A stretch of 64,000 nucleotides of DNA from an uncultured Draconibacterium sp. (GCF_963676815.1 NZ_OY781365.1:4994501-5058500), one strand, 5' to 3'. Counted from the first letter of the stretch, positions 44,243 to 55,100 are shown. Numbers and translations are program-made. Notes: generated by a model from the sequence alone, not told the origin.

Positions 44243-44375
44243 CGGTCAATGACAGTGATGGATATTGAGGAACTCCTGATTTTCAATCATGGATATAACA
44301 AACAGGAAGCTATTACTCAATACCTGCCTGACGGCAGTCAGGCTGACTACTTAAAATCTCAATACTTAAAAAGAA

Positions 44376-45002
44376 ATGCATAAACAATTTGATATACAAC
44401 GTAAGTTCCGCTTTATCGTTTATGTGCTGGTACTGATCAGCCTTTCGCTGATGGGGGTGAGCAGTTACATCTACTATGAGTCGGTGCAGCTGGTAGAACT
44501 TTCCAAAGAGAAAATCTATGTGCTTGATAACGGTAAATCCCTGCTGGTCGCTCTTCGGGAAGATATCAGTGAAAACAGGGATGCGGAGGCCAGAGATCAT
44601 GTAAAACGTTTTCATGAGCTGTTTTTTACCCTCGAACCCGATAAAACCTACATTGAAAACAACGTCAGGGAAGCTTTGTATCTGGCTGACCGGAGTGCCA
44701 TGGAGCAGTATCAGGCTTTTAAGGAGAATAACCTGTATAACCAGGTGATCGCTTCTGATATCAGCATGACCCTGCAGACGGATTCCATTCGGCTGGATTT
44801 TTCGGGTTATCCCTATCGTTTCACATTTATCGGAAAGCAGAAGATCGTTCGAAAATCCAACATCACGATCCGTAGCCTGAAGACCTCCGGTTACTTGAGA
44901 AACATCTCCCGGACAGACAATAATCCCCATGGTTTTCTGATGGAAAACTGGCGGATTGATGAGAACAAAGACCTGGAAAGCATACGCAGAAAATCTTTCT
45001 AA
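44376..45002 (+). CDS. traK: TraK, VirB8-like protein
   Basis: 208 residues: short cytoplasmic N-terminus, one membrane helix (FIVYVLVLISLSLMGVSSYIYY), then a periplasmic domain with the TraK features FFTLEPDKTYIENNVREAL and GFLMENWRI. It nucleates the inner-membrane part of the secretion channel. A 233-codon frame on the opposite strand (44313-45014) is a shadow. Confidence 0.9.
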   Translation: MHKQFDIQRKFRFIVYVLVLISLSLMGVSSYIYYESVQLVELSKEKIYVLDNGKSLLVALREDISENRDAEARDHVKRFHELFFTLEPDKTYIENNVREALYLADRSAMEQYQAFKENNLYNQVIASDISMTLQTDSIRLDFSGYPYRFTFIGKQKIVRKSNITIRSLKTSGYLRNISRTDNNPHGFLMENWRIDENKDLESIRRKSF

Positions 45003-45013
45003 AAACTTCAACA

Positions 45014-45346
45014 ATGAATAATCAAAACAACATTCAACATCCGAAAGATCACAGCCGTTTTACCCGCTGGGTAAACGATCTGGACGATAAAGACAAAAAC
45101 CTTGATCCTTTGAAACGAAAAAGCAAATGGATATTGATAACAGCTTTTCTGTTTGCCCTGTTTGCGATCTCGTTTATCTGGTTCCCGACCGGAAAGGTAA
45201 AACCACATCAGGTGGAAGCACCATTGGCCGGACCAATAATCAATGCGCCAACAAACAGTGGTAGCTCCGCTTTTGAGTTACCCGTGGATTCATTTGAAAA
45301 CCAATTAAAATCGTACATCAATGAAGAAAATTTTGATAAAGAATAA
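45014..45346 (+). CDS. traL: TraL-like conjugation protein
   Basis: 110 residues with one membrane helix (WILITAFLFALFAISFIWF) after a charged start and a periplasmic tail. Position between traK and traM matches TraL; sequence evidence alone is thin. Its end overlaps the traM start by 26 bp. Confidence 0.65.
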   Translation: MNNQNNIQHPKDHSRFTRWVNDLDDKDKNLDPLKRKSKWILITAFLFALFAISFIWFPTGKVKPHQVEAPLAGPIINAPTNSGSSAFELPVDSFENQLKSYINEENFDKE

Positions 45347-46466
45347 AGCGCTGTTTATCCTTCCACTGGCATTATTACCCTTTGTGATTTTGATCTTCTG
45401 GGTATTGGGTGGAGGAGGAGTTCAAGAGGAAAAAGAGAAGCTTGCTCAGTCACCGAATAAAGGAATAAACTATGACCTGCCGGATGCCGATAATTCCATT
45501 GAAATCTACGATAAAATGGAAGCTTATCAGAAGGATGAATCACAAGTGGCACAGGTGCCTGAGGTTGATGTAAATGATACAACGAAGCAGGAAGAAGTCA
45601 GTATTCAGGATTCAATGGAGCAGGACAACACCATGTTGGATGAAAATGCCGATCAAGGACAAATTCTTGCTCATATCCGAAATAAAGAAAAGCTGGTACA
45701 ACAGGAACTACAAGGAAAACCGGAAGTTCGAAAGAGTGGGAAAAAACCATCTCCCCAATACCAGAGCAAACCAATGGAATCGGTAGTGAAAAAACACAGG
45801 GAAACAACAAAATCAGTAACGTCGACAACCGGTATTGAAGAACTGGATAAGATCATCGATGAAAACATCGTGCTTAACCGAAGAAATGATTCACTAAAAT
45901 ATACGCTTCAACAAGCTCAGGGACGCTTGCAACAGATCGAGGCCATACAAAACCGGTCCTTTACCCTGGAGAAAAACCGGTCATCCGGATTTAATCCAAA
46001 GGAGACACCGGAGCAAGCGCTGATCAAAGCAGAGATTTATGAAACCGCAACTGTTCTCAATGGCAACCGGGTAAAACTTCGCCTGCTGGAAGACACCCGG
46101 GTCAATGCTCAGAAAATACCTCGTAACACATTTATCTACGGGATCTGCAAGATCAAAAATGAACGGCTTCTGATCGAAATCACCCAAATACCCATTAAGG
46201 AAAACTTTGTCCCGGTAAAACTTACCATCTGTGACCTGGATGGATTGGAGGGACTTTATGTACCGGATAATGCCGCACGCAAAGTTTACCAGGAAGTAGG
46301 CGCTTCAACCAATACCTCTTCACTGATGGGCGTTACCAACAATCCACTTACCTATACCGGAATACGTGCTGCTGACCGGGCTGCCCAAACCATGCTCAAA
46401 CGTGTACGCCTGAAAAAAGTAACCGTCAAAAAAAACACACTGGTTTATATCATCAATCAAAAATAA
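45321..46466 (+). CDS. traM: TraM, VirB10-like protein
   Basis: 381 residues. N-terminal membrane helix (ALFILPLALLPFVILIFWVL), a long charged linker with coiled coil (about 60-215), and a conserved C-terminal beta domain (TVLNGNRVKLRLLEDTRV, IPRNTFIYGICK). This is the Bacteroidota TraM family, spanning the periplasm and bridging to TraN. It overlaps traL by 26 bp in another frame. Confidence 0.88.
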   Translation: MKKILIKNKALFILPLALLPFVILIFWVLGGGGVQEEKEKLAQSPNKGINYDLPDADNSIEIYDKMEAYQKDESQVAQVPEVDVNDTTKQEEVSIQDSMEQDNTMLDENADQGQILAHIRNKEKLVQQELQGKPEVRKSGKKPSPQYQSKPMESVVKKHRETTKSVTSTTGIEELDKIIDENIVLNRRNDSLKYTLQQAQGRLQQIEAIQNRSFTLEKNRSSGFNPKETPEQALIKAEIYETATVLNGNRVKLRLLEDTRVNAQKIPRNTFIYGICKIKNERLLIEITQIPIKENFVPVKLTICDLDGLEGLYVPDNAARKVYQEVGASTNTSSLMGVTNNPLTYTGIRAADRAAQTMLKRVRLKKVTVKKNTLVYIINQK

Positions 46467-46471
46467 TCGTC

Positions 46472-47272
46472 ATGAAACAAACAATATTTATCATCGCATT
46501 CTTTCTTTTTTCACTGGCAGTAGATGCCCAGAACCAAATAGAAATCTGTCAAAACAAAACCACACACCTGATCGCTGAAGAAAAAATTACCTACCTGCAG
46601 GTGGGTGATCCGGATAAACTGATTGCGGAAGTAGTCCCTGAACAGCCCAATATGGTCCGGGTAAAAGCTGTGGATGATTTTGAGGGAGAATCCTCTCTAA
46701 CAGTGGTTAGTGCCAACCGTTCCTATTCGCTGTTTGTAAGGTATTCCGATGGTAACAAGATCTCCTATAAACTGGAAGAATTTCATGGAGACAAAGCCGG
46801 GGATTTAAAAATTGGGCCTGTGCCTGAATACCTGCTAAAAGAGTTGTGTGGACAGATCCTTAATGATTGCACTCAAAAACCAATCCGAACCAGAACCAAA
46901 AAAGATGGGATTATTTTCCGCTTACGAAATCTTTACCTCAAGCAGGATTTGCTGTTCTTTGAACTGGAAATCACCAACACCACCAATATCGTTCTGGATA
47001 TGGAAGCCATTCACTGGTGGATCGATGACAGGATGCAGGTAAAAGCCACTAATGCGCAGGAATACCAGGTGGAAGAATTGTACCGTCATTATAAATGGGA
47101 GCGCATTCCTGCTAAAACCACACTTCGGGAAGTCGTTGTATTGCCCAAGTTTATTGTTCCCGATAAACGCATTTTAAAGATCGAACTTCTGGAAAAAGCT
47201 CTTGGGAATACCGGAAGAAAACTAACGCTGGAGGTGAAAAACAAAGCTATCCTAAAAGCGCATTCATTCTAA
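46472..47272 (+). CDS. traN: TraN (DUF4138), VirB9-like protein
   Basis: 266 residues with a signal peptide (FIIAFFLFSLAVDAQ). An N-terminal beta domain (EEKITYLQVGDPDKLIAEVV) and a C-terminal domain (LRNLYLKQDLLFFELEITN, FIVPDKRILKIELLEK) match DUF4138/TraN. It forms the outer-membrane-proximal part of the channel with TraM. It is the last typical tra gene; TraO, TraP and TraQ homologues are not found after it. Confidence 0.9.
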   Translation: MKQTIFIIAFFLFSLAVDAQNQIEICQNKTTHLIAEEKITYLQVGDPDKLIAEVVPEQPNMVRVKAVDDFEGESSLTVVSANRSYSLFVRYSDGNKISYKLEEFHGDKAGDLKIGPVPEYLLKELCGQILNDCTQKPIRTRTKKDGIIFRLRNLYLKQDLLFFELEITNTTNIVLDMEAIHWWIDDRMQVKATNAQEYQVEELYRHYKWERIPAKTTLREVVVLPKFIVPDKRILKIELLEKALGNTGRKLTLEVKNKAILKAHSF

Positions 47273-47307
47273 TAATCCAAAATTCTAATCCGCTAATCTA
47301 CCGGAAA

Positions 47308-49239
47308 ATGCTTAACGAATCCAGGGAATTACAACGTCTCCATGAAGGTTTCAGGTTTTTTTCTTACCTGCTGCTGTTTCTGTCCTTATACATCGATCAG
47401 TTGGTATGGTTCAGGGAACAGGGATTCTGTATCCCTGAGTTTGCCATGGTCCTGGAAAAGATACTTCAGATTCAGTTTCTTGCCAACACGCTATGGGCAA
47501 AAACAGTATGTATCGCTTTTCTGGCTATAACATGTATAGGTACCAAAGCGAAAAAGGACCGGGACCTGAAAGTTTCTGCCATCGTTTTGCAGGTACTTAC
47601 CGGCCTGCTGATGTATTGGGGAAGTCTGTTGCTTATCGTTACCGTACCTTTGGCGTATTTACTGTTGTCATTTTTTGGTTTTGTGTTCCTGAATATTGGT
47701 TTTGATAACATCTCCAAACTGATCAATGTGAACCTGATGAAAGACCGTTTTAACCTGGAAAATGAGAGCTTTCCACAGGAACAGGACTATGAAGAAAATG
47801 AGTATTCCGTAAATCTGGAAACCCTATTTCAGTACCGGAATAAACAACACGAAGGTTGGATCAATGTAATCAATCCCTTTCGGGGAAGCATTGTGATTGG
47901 TACACCCGGCTCTGGTAAATCTTATTCGGTAGTCCTTCCTTTTATCAAACAACACCTGGAAAAGGGATTCTGTATGTGTGTTTATGATTTTAAGTTTTCG
48001 GACCTATCAGGGGTAGCTTATAATCATTTTCTTAAAGCTCAGAAGAATAAGAAACTGCCGGAGCAATCCCGGTTTTATGTCATCAATTTTGATGATATCC
48101 GAAAATCCTACCGTTGTAATCCACTGGCGCCGGAACTGATGGAGAGCCCCATCGATGCTTTTGAATCTTCCCGGACAGTACTCTATAACCTTAACCGGGA
48201 ATGGATACGTAAACAGGGCGAATTTTTTTCGGAATCGGCAGTAACCTTTTTTGCAGCTGTGATCTGGTTCCTGAAGAAGTACAAAGACGGGGAGTATTGT
48301 ACCTTGCCACATGCCATTGAACTGCTGCAGCTGGAATACGATGATCTGTTTGAAGTGCTTTCGCAGGAAAAAGATGTGGTGAATATCATCAATCCTTTTA
48401 TCAATGCGCACAAGCGGGGAGCCAATGAACAGCTGGAAGGACAACTGGGGAGTTTAAAGATTGCTATTTCCAAGATCATTAGTAAAGAAATCTACTGGAT
48501 CTGTTCGGGTAATGATTTTTCGCTGGATATTAATAATCCTGAACTTCCGAAGGTGGTATGTCTGGCCAATAATCCATTGCGTATAGAAATGTATGGCGCT
48601 GTGCTGTCGCTGTTTATTACCCGGATGCTGAAAGTGATCAACAGGAAAAATCAGCAAAAGACCTCACTTATTTTTGACGAGCTGCCAACTATTTATTTCC
48701 GGGGACTGGATACACTGATTGCAACAGCACGGAGTAATAAAATTTCTACGCTGCTGGGCATACAAACCATCGATCAACTAATCCGTGATTATGGAAAAGA
48801 ACAGGCCAATGCGATTCTAACCAATATTGGAAATGCTTTTGCCGGACAGTCGGTGGGAGAAACAGCACGTTTCATTCAGAGTCGTATGGGAAAGATCCTG
48901 CAGGAACGTCAGTCCATAAATATCAACCGGAATACCCAGTCTTCGACCTTTTCAACACAAATGGATTTTCTGGTACCCGAAGGGAAAATTGCCACACTGC
49001 CACAAGGCTATATGGTAGGGCAGGTGGCCGATAACTTTGGACAGCAGGTAGGACAGCGCAATTTTAACTGCCTGATTGATGTGGATACCGACCAAATTGA
49101 AAATGAAGAACGGAATTATAAGGAGATCCCTGAAGTATATGAAATTGACAATCTGCAGGAATTATTGGAAAACAATCGCACCCGGATTTGCAATGATATC
49201 ACGAAAATTCTTTTGGAAATCAACAAAGACTCAAAATAG
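47308..49239 (+). CDS. VirD4/TraG-type coupling protein
   Basis: 643 residues. Three or four membrane helices in the first 135 residues, Walker A GTPGSGKS at 198-205, Walker B SLIFDELPTIYFRG, and the conserved LLGIQTIDQLIRDYG. In Bacteroides elements this protein is called MobC. It links the relaxase-DNA complex to the mating channel and pumps DNA. It lies between traN and the DUF4099/DUF3945 gene. Confidence 0.92.
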   Translation: MLNESRELQRLHEGFRFFSYLLLFLSLYIDQLVWFREQGFCIPEFAMVLEKILQIQFLANTLWAKTVCIAFLAITCIGTKAKKDRDLKVSAIVLQVLTGLLMYWGSLLLIVTVPLAYLLLSFFGFVFLNIGFDNISKLINVNLMKDRFNLENESFPQEQDYEENEYSVNLETLFQYRNKQHEGWINVINPFRGSIVIGTPGSGKSYSVVLPFIKQHLEKGFCMCVYDFKFSDLSGVAYNHFLKAQKNKKLPEQSRFYVINFDDIRKSYRCNPLAPELMESPIDAFESSRTVLYNLNREWIRKQGEFFSESAVTFFAAVIWFLKKYKDGEYCTLPHAIELLQLEYDDLFEVLSQEKDVVNIINPFINAHKRGANEQLEGQLGSLKIAISKIISKEIYWICSGNDFSLDINNPELPKVVCLANNPLRIEMYGAVLSLFITRMLKVINRKNQQKTSLIFDELPTIYFRGLDTLIATARSNKISTLLGIQTIDQLIRDYGKEQANAILTNIGNAFAGQSVGETARFIQSRMGKILQERQSININRNTQSSTFSTQMDFLVPEGKIATLPQGYMVGQVADNFGQQVGQRNFNCLIDVDTDQIENEERNYKEIPEVYEIDNLQELLENNRTRICNDITKILLEINKDSK

Positions 49240-49275
49240 TCAATTGCAATTATTCATCTATTAAAATTAATAAGT

Positions 49276-49956
49276 ATGGAACAAAGTACTAGAATCAAAA
49301 AAGAAGAAATCCCTTTTGCTAAACTGGAAAAGGTGGGTGTAGACAAAGAATTTGTAAACCGTATGGAACCCCAGGAACTGAATGCTTTTCTGAATGGCTA
49401 CCGTTCAGATAAACTGTATACGGTAAATGCTAAGATCAATGACCAGGAATTTCGGATTCCGGCTAAACTACGACTTCAGAAAGGGGAAGATGGTGCAGTT
49501 AATGTAAAAGTGCATCCCATTCAGCGCCTGAATATCCCTGAAAAATTTATGGGACACAAGTTTACAGAGGAAGAACGAAATGCCTTGTTAAAGGATAAGA
49601 ACCTGGGGAAAACCATTGAACTTAAAGGAATTGATGGAAAGAAAGACAAGTATTATATGGCCATTGATCCGAAAACCAATGAACTAATTCCGCTTCGTAC
49701 GAGCAATATTAAAGTACCTGATAAAATTAAGGGTGCGACTTTGTCTGAAGAACAAAAGCAAAAACTGGCTCGTGGAGAAAAGGTCTATCTGGATAAAATG
49801 ACCGGCAGAAATGGACAAAAATTTGGCGCATCACTTCAGGTGGATGCAGCTAACCGAAGTATCAACTTTTCCGGGTTTAAGCAGGAGCAAAAACTGACGG
49901 AAACAGAAAACGAAAAACAAACAAAAACAAAAGGGGCTAAACAAAAAGTGAGTTAG
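49276..49956 (+). CDS. DUF4099/DUF3945-domain protein
   Basis: 226 residues. The first part (IPFAKLEKVGVDKEFVNRM) is DUF4099-like. Two DUF3945-like repeats follow (FTEEERNALLKDKNLGKTIEL and LSEEQKQKLARGEKVYLDKM), then a lysine/glutamine-rich tail. These proteins are frequent companions of Bacteroidota conjugation genes, often near topoisomerases; their function is not known. It lies just upstream of the candidate oriT. Confidence 0.85.
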   Translation: MEQSTRIKKEEIPFAKLEKVGVDKEFVNRMEPQELNAFLNGYRSDKLYTVNAKINDQEFRIPAKLRLQKGEDGAVNVKVHPIQRLNIPEKFMGHKFTEEERNALLKDKNLGKTIELKGIDGKKDKYYMAIDPKTNELIPLRTSNIKVPDKIKGATLSEEQKQKLARGEKVYLDKMTGRNGQKFGASLQVDAANRSINFSGFKQEQKLTETENEKQTKTKGAKQKVS

Positions 49957-50181
49957 TCTCAATCCGGTTGATTTGAATTTTGAAAGGGGAACAGGAAAAA
50001 CTGTTTCTCTTTCTTCTTGCAAGCCCGAGGCCCTTGCTATAGCTGGTGGGGGAGGGGTTGGCAAGATGTGACTTTGTTTCACAAAATCGCTTGTGCCTGT
50101 CCGGCAGGGACTTTTAATCTGGCGATTAAAAGCTTGATTAATTCTGCGAATTAAAGTCTTAACAGTTAACATTTAGAATCC
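49957..50181. other. candidate oriT region before the mobilisation genes
   Basis: 225 bp between the DUF3945 gene and the relaxosome gene. It contains a G-rich tract (GGTGGGGGAGGGGTTGGCAAG), then two adjacent perfect inverted repeats: CTTTTAATC-TGGC-GATTAAAAG (50111-50132) and TTAATTC-TGC-GAATTAA (50138-50154). Inverted repeats next to a nick site, directly upstream of relaxase genes, are the usual oriT layout in Bacteroidota elements. The nick site itself cannot be pointed to. Confidence 0.5.
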
Positions 50182-50559
50182 ATGTCTCGAAACAGGAATC
50201 CGAGAGTTAAAAAAACAGAAGCGGTCCGTGTTCGTTTTACTCCCTTGGAAAAGAAATTACTTTGCGACCGGTGCAAAAGAGAAGGCTATAAAAACCTGAG
50301 TAATTTTTTTCGGGCAAAGGTTATGCGCCACCGTGAAATTAAAAAGATAGAAGTCTCCCCCGAATTTAATACCCTGATCAAAAGCCTGGATTTTAACCTC
50401 AACAAAATTGGGGTGAATCTTAACCAGGTTGCAAAACAGATTAATACTAAAAAGAACAATAAGCTCACATCTGCCGACCGGCATACACTAGACAAGGTGC
50501 AGCAAGAACTAATGAAGTGCTTTGCTTCCCTCCAGAAATACATGGATTTAATCCGGTAA
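50182..50559 (+). CDS. relaxosome accessory protein (MobC/MobA-like)
   Basis: 125 residues. A basic ribbon-helix-helix-like start (VRVRFTPLEKKLLCDRC) and the signature LNKIGVNLNQVAKQIN near the middle match the mobilisation accessory family that binds oriT and helps the relaxase. It is 22 bp upstream of the relaxase gene. Confidence 0.85.
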   Translation: MSRNRNPRVKKTEAVRVRFTPLEKKLLCDRCKREGYKNLSNFFRAKVMRHREIKKIEVSPEFNTLIKSLDFNLNKIGVNLNQVAKQINTKKNNKLTSADRHTLDKVQQELMKCFASLQKYMDLIR

Positions 50560-50581
50560 AATCATCTTCAACTTTTAGCTT

Positions 50582-51508
50582 ATGGTAATTGTGATGCATA
50601 AGAGTGCTTATACGGAGAACGTGATGATGTACAATGAAAAGAAGGTAAACGAAGGAGTTGCCACGTTTTTTCATTTTAAAAATACAAAGTCGGCTAATCC
50701 GTTTAACTACGATGAAAAACACCGGCTAAGAATCTTGATGGATATTGAGGACGAAAATCCCCGTGCCTGGAATAAGTGTTTTCATGTGTCGTTTAATCCC
50801 TCAACAGAAGATTTTAAAGTAATGGAAGAAACTACCATTAAAAAGGAAATAGATCATATGATGGAGCATATGGGTTATGGTCATCAGCCTTATTTTGTGT
50901 ACCGTCACGAAGATTTGGAACGTGTTCACTTTCATATCGTCTCAACGCGGATTGATTGTGTAACACATCAAAAGATAAAGGACAATTTTGAGCGGCTGAA
51001 GATGCAACGGTTTTTATATAAACTGGAAGAAAAATACAATCTGCCCCTGAAAGAAAAACCACAGGAGATTAACTTTCGTTTCTCGGCACGCAGCAGAAAT
51101 ATCAAGGAAAACCTGGAAAACCTGTTTAAACATCTGAATGAAAAGGATGAACTCACCACTAAAGATATGTATGATCAGGCTTTGTTATCTTTTAAGGTAG
51201 AGATTCAAAAATCAGGAAGAGGCCACATCGTAGTGGTTCTGGGTGATGATGGTAAACCGGCACGTTATCCCATTCGCCTGTCGAATTTTAAAAATAAACC
51301 CCGGTTTTATTCCAAAGAAAACAGGTTGGCAGAACAAGAAACGGTGGGGAAGCAACAAAAATTCGATAAATCTCAGAATATTGATTTAACCAAGGTTGGA
51401 GTTATTGCAAGGGATTTGAATCGTCTGGTGGAGCGAAGTAATCAATCAAATAAGTCTTCAAAACCAAAGATAAAGAGGATAAAGAAAGGGAGACAGAAAA
51501 GATTTTAA
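50582..51508 (+). CDS. relaxase (MobP/MobB-type)
   Basis: 308 residues. YRHEDLERVHFHIVSTRID provides His109, His116 and His118, the metal-binding HUH-type motif of relaxases. The tyrosine near the start (SAYTENVMMYNEKK) is the likely nicking residue. The C-terminus is basic. It nicks oriT and pilots the strand through the coupling protein. The start could be the ATG at 50582 or at 50594. It ends 11 bp from a convergent gene. Confidence 0.88.
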   Translation: MVIVMHKSAYTENVMMYNEKKVNEGVATFFHFKNTKSANPFNYDEKHRLRILMDIEDENPRAWNKCFHVSFNPSTEDFKVMEETTIKKEIDHMMEHMGYGHQPYFVYRHEDLERVHFHIVSTRIDCVTHQKIKDNFERLKMQRFLYKLEEKYNLPLKEKPQEINFRFSARSRNIKENLENLFKHLNEKDELTTKDMYDQALLSFKVEIQKSGRGHIVVVLGDDGKPARYPIRLSNFKNKPRFYSKENRLAEQETVGKQQKFDKSQNIDLTKVGVIARDLNRLVERSNQSNKSSKPKIKRIKKGRQKRF

Positions 51509-51519
51509 ACCTTAAGTGT

Positions 51520-51945
51520 TCACCGACTTAGATAAGCCAGTTTTAATTCAATCTGAGTTTTTCTGTTTTGAGGAACTTTCAACCAGTGCATTGCAGGTTC
51601 CAGTGCGGAAAAGACCTGGTATTTTGAAGAATGTTTATAACTCCTAACGTATTGTACGGCTTTGTTGAGTAGCGATTCGGAGGTCAGAATGGCAAATTTC
51701 TTCAATCCCGTATGATCAATATTATCGAATACAAAGTTGCTTAGATCCTCAATCTCTTCAAAATTCAATTCAGTATTCGCACTTCTAATATCTATCAGGA
51801 TACAATATTCCTTTCGAAAAAACGGATTACTTTTTAAATCTGTAACTACTCTCTCAACACTTTGCTGATCGAGTAAATTATTGTGGGAGACAATTATCAG
51901 TCTTAAACGTTCAATGATATGCAAATTTTCACTTGAAGATAACAT
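51520..51945 (-). CDS. STAS/SpoIIAA-like small protein
   Basis: 141 residues with an alternating alpha/beta pattern (CILIDIRSANTELNFEEIED, KKFAILTSESLLNKAVQYVR) like STAS or SpoIIAA folds. It is convergent with the relaxase gene. Similar single-domain proteins are common in Bacteroidota with no assigned role. The 230-bp gap upstream (51946-52175) holds the divergent promoters of this gene and the DUF4011 gene; nothing distinct is seen. Confidence 0.6.
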   Translation of the reverse strand: MLSSSENLHIIERLRLIIVSHNNLLDQQSVERVVTDLKSNPFFRKEYCILIDIRSANTELNFEEIEDLSNFVFDNIDHTGLKKFAILTSESLLNKAVQYVRSYKHSSKYQVFSALEPAMHWLKVPQNRKTQIELKLAYLSR

Positions 51946-52175
51946 TACATCTTAATTGGTAATACAGGCATTAAAGTAAGCTAATTTTATTCTGATTAAA
52001 TTTCAAATTTAGATAGTATTCCGAAAATTTTACCGTGAAAAATTGTTTGATAACAACAAAAGACCACTAATTCACCCACTCTAAATGAAATTTTGTCCTA
52101 ATTGTTCCAGTTTTAGTTTCATTTTTCTACATTTATTGTTCAAAAATATAATACTAATCTTTTACCACCATCACT

Positions 52176-55100
52176 ATGGACCTAACTATAGTTGCACCCA
52201 AAGTTGACACGGTTTATACACCAGCTGTTAATTATGCTATTCAGCAGAATAAAATTCCATTAGTTCGAAAGATTGTAATAGAAAATACCAGCGAAAATGA
52301 CTGGGAAAACTTAACTGTTACTATTGAATCTGATCCTGAATTTGTAAGGAAGTGGGAACAGCATATTCAATATCTACCCAAGGGACAGAGCATTGAATTG
52401 AACGTTGATGGAATAAAGCTTTCTGCTAAATATCTTTCAGATTTAACTGAAAAGTTAGCTGGTGAGTTTAGCTTACAATTGTCAGAAAACGATGGCGAAA
52501 TTTTATTTCAGGAGAATTATTCCGTTGATATACTAGCTTATGACCAATGGAATGGTATAGGAGTTTTGCCGGAGATGTTAGCTGCTTTCGTAACTCCAAA
52601 TCATCCGCAAATTTCAAAGATTCTTTCAATTGCTTCTAAATTTCTTGAAAACTGGACTGGTGATCCCTCATTCGATGCTTATCAAAGTCTGAATCCTGAC
52701 CGGGTTCGAAAACAGATGGCCGCAATATATGAGGCGATCGCTGAGCTCGACATTGTTTACTGTTCACCTCCGGCAAGTTTTGAGAGAGAAGGGCAGCGAA
52801 TCAGGTTGTGTGATACTATTTTCTCGCAGAAACTTGCGACCTGCATCGATATGGCACTTTTATACGCCAGTTGTCTTGAAGCAGTTGGTTTGAATCCACT
52901 CATAATTGTCATTAAAGGTCATGCATTTGTTGGTAGTTGGCTTATTGATGAGACATTTGCTGATAGTGTTAATGATGATGTTTCATTAATAAAAAAGCGA
53001 ACAGCATCAGGAATAAACGAAATAGCCCTGGTCGAATCTACGCTCATGAATGCTGGACAAAATCGGTCTTTTGATGATGCAGTGAATAATGCCAATTATA
53101 AATTAGTAAACGAAGATAATTTTATTCTTTTCGTTGATATAAAACGGGCACGCTTTGGGCAAATAAAACCTTTACCTCAAAGAATCAAAACGGACGGAGG
53201 TTGGGAAATTGTTGTTGAACCGGAAAAATCGAGGCCAAATTATATCCCCGATGATATTTTTGTGGACTCATTAAATATACCTGACAGTCAAGAATCTCTA
53301 ACCAAACAGAAATTATGGGAACGTAAACTTCTGGATTTGAGTTTACGCAATAACTTATTAAACCTTCGGGTAACTCAAAGTACGATTCAGCTCATTTCAG
53401 TAAGTCTTAATTTGTTCGAAGATGCTTTGGCAGATGGAGCCGAATTTCAGGTTTTACCAAAACCGGAGGAATGGGTAAATCCATTAAGTGTCTCTGGAGT
53501 TTATCAATCGGTAAACATGGCTGATCCGGTTGTTGGTTTATTAAAAGATGAGCTTGAACATAAACGCTTACGATCTTATCTTACTGATGGAGAACTTTCA
53601 AAAGCACTTACTAAACTATACCGGGCCAGCCGATTGTCGCTGGAAGAAAATGGTGCAAACACACTCTACCTTGCTTTAGGCTTTTTAAAATGGTACGAAT
53701 CGGATAGAAGTGAACTTCCACGTTATGCTCCAATATTGTTGTTGCCTATTGAAATCATTCGTAAATCTGCTCAAAAAGGATATGTAATTCGAAGTAGGGA
53801 AGAAGAAACATTAATGAATATCACGCTTCTAGAGATGCTTCGTCAAGATTTCGAGATAGTGATTGGAGGACTGGATGAATTACCAAAAGATGAAAGTGGG
53901 GTAGATGTCAAACGTATCTTTAATATTGTCCGTAAAGGCATTATGTCACAACCTAGATGGGACGTTGAGGAACAAGCGTTTCTTGGTACTTTTTCATTCA
54001 GTAAGTTTATCATGTGGAATGATATTCATAATAATGCAGATAAGCTTAAGGAAAATAAAATTGTAGAAAGTCTCATTTCCGGAGCTATATCATGGGATGC
54101 AGAAGAATCGCTTATTGAAGAAATTAATCTTGACCAACAATATTCGCCTTCAGATGTGGCTTTGCCCATTAGCGCAGATTCTTCCCAGCTGGAAGCAATA
54201 TGCGATGCCGTTCAGGATAAAAGTTTTATTCTACATGGACCTCCTGGAACGGGGAAATCGCAAACCATTACAAATATTATAGCAAATGCCCTTTATCAGG
54301 GTAAAAGGGTACTTTTTGTGGCCGAGAAGATGGCGGCACTCTCGGTCGTTCAGAAACGGCTGGCAGACATCGGGCTCGATCCTTTCTGTCTGGAACTTCA
54401 TTCCAATAAGTCCAAAAAGTCAGCTGTGCTGGAACAACTACAAAAGACAACTGAAGTTGTAAAGAAGACATCGCCGGAAGAATTTACCACTGAAGCAGAA
54501 AGGTTACATTCACTTAGAACAGAACTGAATAACTACGTTGAGTCTTTACACAAACGACACTCCTGTGGATTCTCCTTGTATGACTGTTTTACCGGATATG
54601 CACAATTAAACGGAGCTCCTGATTCTATAATGCTTGAAGGCCGGCAAATACAAGCTTTGTCGGGAGAAATGTTTGAAGAATGGTGTGATACTATTGAAGA
54701 ACTTCAAAATGCCGGATCTCTGTGTGGCCATCCCCACAAGCATCCTTTATCAGAAATCAATACAACCAATTATAGCCAGTCAATCAAATCAAATGCACTT
54801 GAGTTAATTAATGAATATATAGAATTACTAAGTCAATTTAAGGAAAATAGGGAAACACTGTGTGAGCTATTAAAAATTGATACACGCATAGCTAAGCAGG
54901 AACAGGATCAATCAATAAATATTCTTGCTGATCTGCTTACAAAATTACCAGATACTCCACCGGAAATTATTACAGCTGGTAATGTTGACAGCACACTCGG
55001 AGAATTGATTGTTCTCGCAGGTCATGGAAGAAAACGAGACGATTATAAAAAATCTTTATTAAACGACTTCAATAATCAAGTATTGCTTTATAATGCAGAA

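Noticed and set aside
44313..45014. 233-codon frame on the minus strand
   Set aside because: It lies antisense to traK, whose family motifs and operon position are clear.
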